From Pelagibacteraceae bacterium AG-325-J17 (GTDB taxonomy: Bacteria > Pseudomonadota > Alphaproteobacteria > Pelagibacterales > Pelagibacteraceae): a DNA stretch of 37,654 nt. Shown here one piece after another: positions 34,529 through 37,654 of this stretch; position 1 is the first letter of the stretch, and each line of letters opens with the position of its first letter. The notes beneath the pieces were generated by a model. That model searched no databases. It worked only from the letters and a program-made list of their open reading frames with translations, and was not told the origin of the DNA. The stretch lies in the NCBI GenBank assembly GCA_003282825.1, contig QBYM01000010.1, positions 1 through 37,654 of the forward strand. The letters run 5' to 3'. The position numbers and the translations under genes were made by a program.

Positions 34529-34915
34529 TTAACTTATATAAATAGGATTAATCAAATTTTTTTTAATTTTGAATTTATCGCATAGAATGGGAATATTTTC
34601 ATATTTAATCTCATTAATATCTTTAAAATCACTGAAACTAAAACAATAATAATCAATTTTCATCGCTAAATGGATAGCTTTTATAACAGAAAGTGAGTTC
34701 CTAACACCGGCAAAACTACCTGGACCTTTATTAACATAAATGGATGAAATATCTTTTATTTTTATCTTTTTTGAATTTAAAAAATCATTAATTAATATAA
34801 CTAATTTTTCATAATTAGTTTTGCTATTTGAGTGGGTAATATTATAAATGTCCTTATTATTAATGAGTACAAAAAAAATATTCTCTCCAGCAGCATCAAT
34901 AATTAGTCTATTCAT
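34529..34915 (-). CDS. tsaB: Half-length TsaB (tRNA t6A synthesis), N-terminal domain only
   Basis: About 128 residues matching the first ASKHA subdomain of TsaB: MNRLIIDAAGENIFF (phosphate-1-like strand) and the signature VNKGPGSFAGVRNSLSVIKAI with GPGSF at 64-68. Typical TsaB has 220-240 residues, so the C-terminal subdomain is missing; the frame closes with a clean stop rather than a visible frameshift. TsaB dimerises through its N-terminal domain with TsaD to make t6A37 in tRNA. The longer open frame (to 34966) adds residues unlike the family. The start lies inside the 5' end of the divergent deacetylase gene. Confidence 0.8.
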   Translation of the reverse strand: MNRLIIDAAGENIFFVLINNKDIYNITHSNSKTNYEKLVILINDFLNSKKIKIKDISSIYVNKGPGSFAGVRNSLSVIKAIHLAMKIDYYCFSFSDFKDINEIKYENIPILCDKFKIKKNLINPIYIS

Positions 34916-35924
34916 TTTTATTTTTAATTTCACTGTAAATACTAATGCAGAGGATGATAATAGCAAATACTATTCAAAAGATGAAGGTGTAGTGTCTATT
35001 ATGTATCATCGTTTTAATGAAAATAAATATCCATCAACAAATATCAAAATTGATGTTTTTAAAGAACATCTTCAAATCATTAAGGATTCTAGTTATAATT
35101 TCCTTAACCCAAGAGATCTTGAAAATAATCTAATGATCCCAAAAAAAAATAAAGAAATTTTAATTACTATAGATGATGGTTTTAAATCATTTTATGAAGA
35201 GGCTTGGCCAATTTTAAAAAAAGAAAAAATACCCTTTATTTTATTTATATCAACTGAACCTGTAGGTAAAAATGGGTACATGAAGTGGAGTCAAATAAAA
35301 GAAATTGAAAAATCTGATTTTGCAGTTATCGGACACCATTCACACACTCATGATTACCTAATAGATAAAACAGGTGAAGAATTTATTTCTGATATTGAAA
35401 TAGCTAATGAAATATTTTTAAAAAATTTAGGATATATTCCAAATCTTTTTTCTTATCCTTTTGGCGAATATTCTAAATTTATGAAAGATTATATTTCTAA
35501 AAATTTTAAACTTTCATTTGGTCAACATTCAGGTGTAATAGATGTTAACAAGGACAAATTTGAACTTCCTAGATTTCCAATCAATGAGAAATATGGAGAA
35601 ATAAAAAGATTTAGATCTATTATCAATTATTTCCCTCTAGAATATAAAAGCTTAAAGCCAGAAGAAAAAAAATTAAAAAAAGAAGATAACCCACCAATAT
35701 TTAGTGTAGAATTTTTTGAAAATCAAAAAAATTTAAATAATATTAACTGTTACTCCAATGAGGGTGGTATCTGGGAAAAATCTAAAATTAAATTTAATGA
35801 CTCTAAACTTTCTATTGAGTTTAGAGAACCTTTCCTTCCAAGAAGAGGAAGAATAAATTGTTCCTTAAATGATGATGGTAAGTGGCGTTGGTTTGGTACC
35901 CAATTTATAGTTAACAAAGATTAA
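34863..35924 (+). CDS. Secreted polysaccharide deacetylase (NodB-like)
   Basis: About 353 residues. A signal peptide (KKIFSPAASIISLFIFIFNF, cut near NTNA) leads a carbohydrate esterase family 4 domain: ITIDDGFKSFY (metal Asp pair), IGHHSHTHDY (His motif) and FSYPFGEYSKF. A C-terminal region (about 275-353) with two cysteines is extra. It should deacetylate a cell-wall or exopolysaccharide N-acetyl sugar in the periplasm. The ATG at 34863 gives the better signal peptide; an ATG at 34848 adds five residues. Either start overlaps the 5' end of divergent tsaB by more than 50 bases. Confidence 0.85.
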   Translation: MSTKKIFSPAASIISLFIFIFNFTVNTNAEDDNSKYYSKDEGVVSIMYHRFNENKYPSTNIKIDVFKEHLQIIKDSSYNFLNPRDLENNLMIPKKNKEILITIDDGFKSFYEEAWPILKKEKIPFILFISTEPVGKNGYMKWSQIKEIEKSDFAVIGHHSHTHDYLIDKTGEEFISDIEIANEIFLKNLGYIPNLFSYPFGEYSKFMKDYISKNFKLSFGQHSGVIDVNKDKFELPRFPINEKYGEIKRFRSIINYFPLEYKSLKPEEKKLKKEDNPPIFSVEFFENQKNLNNINCYSNEGGIWEKSKIKFNDSKLSIEFREPFLPRRGRINCSLNDDGKWRWFGTQFIVNKD

Positions 35925-37084
35925 GTTAAACTTTCAAGCTCAATACTTGAAGGGAGCAATTTTGCATCATCAAAATCTTTTAAATTATTTTGTTTAATAA
36001 TTTTTTGTAAAACTTCAACATATTGATTTCCTGTTTCAGCATAATTTTTAAGAAATTGAGAAAGTATAATACTATCTAAGGGTCTTTTAGAGTCTCTTAA
36101 TTGTGCCCTAGCTAATCTAAAATTTTCATATGAAGAGTGTGTATTTAAGTTTCTTTGATATGCTCTAACGGAGGCTTGCAATACATTAAACTTCATTACT
36201 TTATGACCTTTATTTTCATCAGCTTCCTTAGGCTTCAATCCTTCACCAGACCAGGTCCATTGACCAAAAAGAGCATTACCCTCTTGTGCAAATCTTGAGG
36301 TTCCCCAACCAGTTTCTTTTGCTGCTTGGGCTATAGCCAATGAAACAGGAATTTCATCCATTCTAATTTTTAAGATTGAAAGATCATTAGATGGAATGCC
36401 ATATTGTTTAAATTTATTTTTTAACCATTTCTTTTCTATTTTAGTATTATTGCTTTTGTTAATAATATTAAATAAAGTTTTTCTATCTAATCTTATGTTG
36501 TTATTTTCTTTCAAAATAAGAGGTAAAACGATTTGAATAAAAAATTCTTTTCTTTTTTTAGTATTTTCAATCATTTTAATTTCAGCAGGCAGAAGAGTTA
36601 ATGCTACTGGTTTAACTAATTTTTTTTGTCTCACATCATCCAATTTATAATCAGTGTCTTCAAATAATTGTTTAATTGTTGAAGCATTCAATCTTACTGT
36701 ATCGGTTTCTAAATCATTTAAACTGAAAATATCAATTAGTAAATCTTTCTCATTTAATTCATTATCACTGTATGTTCCATCATTTTTTTTGTTAAGGGTA
36801 TAAGCTAAAATAGATTTCGAATTATTTTGGAATTCATTTGTAATCATAAAATTATTTTTTGTATAACTAGATATCAAAGGCAACCAATAAAAAGAAAAAA
36901 CTACAAAAATACTAGCAATTAATATTCTTGGTATCGATCCAATTCTTCTATCATCAAAAAATTTAAAAATTTTTAAATTCTTTCTTTGGATTTTAAAGAA
37001 AAGAAGCTTCGATCTTAATAATAAAATTTGGTTGAAAAAATTAAGATTATTTAATTTAAAATTAAAAAAATTTTTTTTTAACAT
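35921..37084 (-). CDS. Membrane-anchored glucosaminidase (Bax-like)
   Basis: A 387-residue protein with an unusually long, basic, Asn/Phe-rich cytoplasmic N-terminus (1-50), one membrane helix (about 52-72) and a periplasmic C-terminal endo-beta-N-acetylglucosaminidase-type domain. The catalytic Glu is probably Glu257 in AIAQAAKETGWGTSRFA; GNALFGQWTW and ASVRAYQRNLNTHSSYENFR are the family's other signatures, as in E. coli Bax. It probably trims peptidoglycan. It lies one base after nfu and converges with the deacetylase, sharing a TTAA stop overlap; both act on envelope glycans. Confidence 0.85.
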   Translation of the reverse strand: MLKKNFFNFKLNNLNFFNQILLLRSKLLFFKIQRKNLKIFKFFDDRRIGSIPRILIASIFVVFSFYWLPLISSYTKNNFMITNEFQNNSKSILAYTLNKKNDGTYSDNELNEKDLLIDIFSLNDLETDTVRLNASTIKQLFEDTDYKLDDVRQKKLVKPVALTLLPAEIKMIENTKKRKEFFIQIVLPLILKENNNIRLDRKTLFNIINKSNNTKIEKKWLKNKFKQYGIPSNDLSILKIRMDEIPVSLAIAQAAKETGWGTSRFAQEGNALFGQWTWSGEGLKPKEADENKGHKVMKFNVLQASVRAYQRNLNTHSSYENFRLARAQLRDSKRPLDSIILSQFLKNYAETGNQYVEVLQKIIKQNNLKDFDDAKLLPSSIELESLT

Positions 37085-37624
37085 TTAAATAGCCTCAACT
37101 TTTTTTACTTCAGGTAAGTAATGACAAAGCAGATTCTGTACACCTTGTTTTAAAGTCATTGTCGAGCTCGGGCAACCAGAACAGCTTCCTTGTAATTGCA
37201 CCTTTACAATCCCATCCCTAAATTCTTTGAATCTAATATCTCCCCCATCTTTAGCTACTGCTGGTCTTATTTTTTCGTCTAATATTTTAATAATTTTTTT
37301 TTCTATTTCTTGTAAATTTTCATTATTTTCTTTTAATTCATTATCAATCACGCACTCTTTACCTTTTGAGTAAAAATCATTTATCAAAGAAATTACAATA
37401 TGTTTAATTTCATCCCACGATATTTTGTCTTCTTTATTAATTGATATAAAATCTTTACCTAAAAAAATACCTTCAACCCCATGTATTGATAATAAATCTT
37501 TGACTAACTCATTATCAATTCCTTCCTTTTTGGTTACTTCAAAAGAACCTTGGTTAGACACAACTTTTCCAGGTAAAAATTTTAATGAATTTGGGTTTGG
37601 TGTAATTTCTGTCTGCACAAACAT
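37085..37624 (-). CDS. Nfu-type Fe-S cluster scaffold/carrier
   Basis: A 179-residue protein with an N-terminal Nfu_N domain (MFVQTEITPNPNSLKFLPGK, about 1-90) and a C-terminal NifU-like domain with CSGCPSSTMTLKQGV, where Cys148 and Cys151 bind the cluster at a dimer interface. This two-domain form is the alphaproteobacterial/mitochondrial NFU1 type, which delivers 4Fe-4S clusters to enzymes such as lipoyl synthase. The gene starts 30 bases before the window end, so its promoter is only partly visible. Confidence 0.93.
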   Translation of the reverse strand: MFVQTEITPNPNSLKFLPGKVVSNQGSFEVTKKEGIDNELVKDLLSIHGVEGIFLGKDFISINKEDKISWDEIKHIVISLINDFYSKGKECVIDNELKENNENLQEIEKKIIKILDEKIRPAVAKDGGDIRFKEFRDGIVKVQLQGSCSGCPSSTMTLKQGVQNLLCHYLPEVKKVEAI

Positions 37625-37654
37625 AAATTATATATAGTCATTAATTATCAAAAT

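Noticed and set aside
1..37654. CRISPR arrays, insertion sequences, tRNA or rRNA genes
   Set aside because: No regularly spaced repeats, no transposase or terminal inverted repeats, and no cloverleaf or rRNA-like G+C-rich segments were seen in the gaps.

Overview
The window is a dense, AT-rich stretch of chromosome that looks like a SAR11-type alphaproteobacterium (Pelagibacterales). This is inferred from the very low G+C, the Lys/Asn/Ile-rich proteins, spacers that are mostly under 60 bases, many 1-8 base gene overlaps, and alphaproteobacterial gene orders (irr-fabA-fabB-fabI; miaB-phoH-ybeY-lnt-metK; infB-rbfA-rpsO-pnp; ubiE-ubiB-coaBC-dut). I see no rRNA, tRNA, CRISPR array, insertion sequence or prophage. 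The only non-coding stretch over 200 bases is the dnaA-rpsT gap (8070-8343).

Layout. 1-2080: end of an unidentified gene, an HNH nuclease, an esterase, a HIG1-type membrane protein and a periplasmic thioredoxin. 2105-5552: argH, a tiny lipoprotein (lptM-like), lysA and plsC in one tightly coupled unit. 5549-8069: dnaN and dnaA. 8344-9518: rpsT and mutM. 9552-14669: a forward run of ubiE, ubiB, coaBC, dut, a ThiF/MoeB-like gene and an SH3-domain protein. 14692-18587: a reverse-strand block of irr, katG, an aspartyl/asparaginyl hydroxylase-like gene, a DUF2061 membrane protein and a 59-residue eight-cysteine protein. 18682-21181: fabA-fabB-fabI. 21174-34915: a long reverse-strand run from tsaB and fur through miaB, phoH, ybeY, lnt and metK to nusA, infB, rbfA, rpsO, pnp and an FkbM methyltransferase. 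34863-37624: a secreted polysaccharide deacetylase, a glucosaminidase and an Nfu Fe-S protein.

The most interesting part is the iron/peroxide block. The Fur-family gene beside katG carries the Irr signature (NVTDHHHFY). A 17-base site one substitution from the Irr box core lies across the spacer and -10 of a good katG promoter, and a second copy lies between irr and fabA. At the other end of the block, an almost canonical Fur box plus a degenerate second copy exactly 30 bases away sit upstream of the promoter of the small cysteine-rich gene.

Other notable points are a strong terminator hairpin between a likely nusA promoter and the nusA start codon, which could be an attenuator or simply the metK terminator; several -10 boxes ending only 6-9 bases before start codons, suggesting leaderless mRNAs; loss of many usual genes from the nusA-pnp and metK clusters; a half-length TsaB; and a MoeB-like enzyme without its zinc cysteines. 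Functions are inferred by reading motifs; no database search was run.
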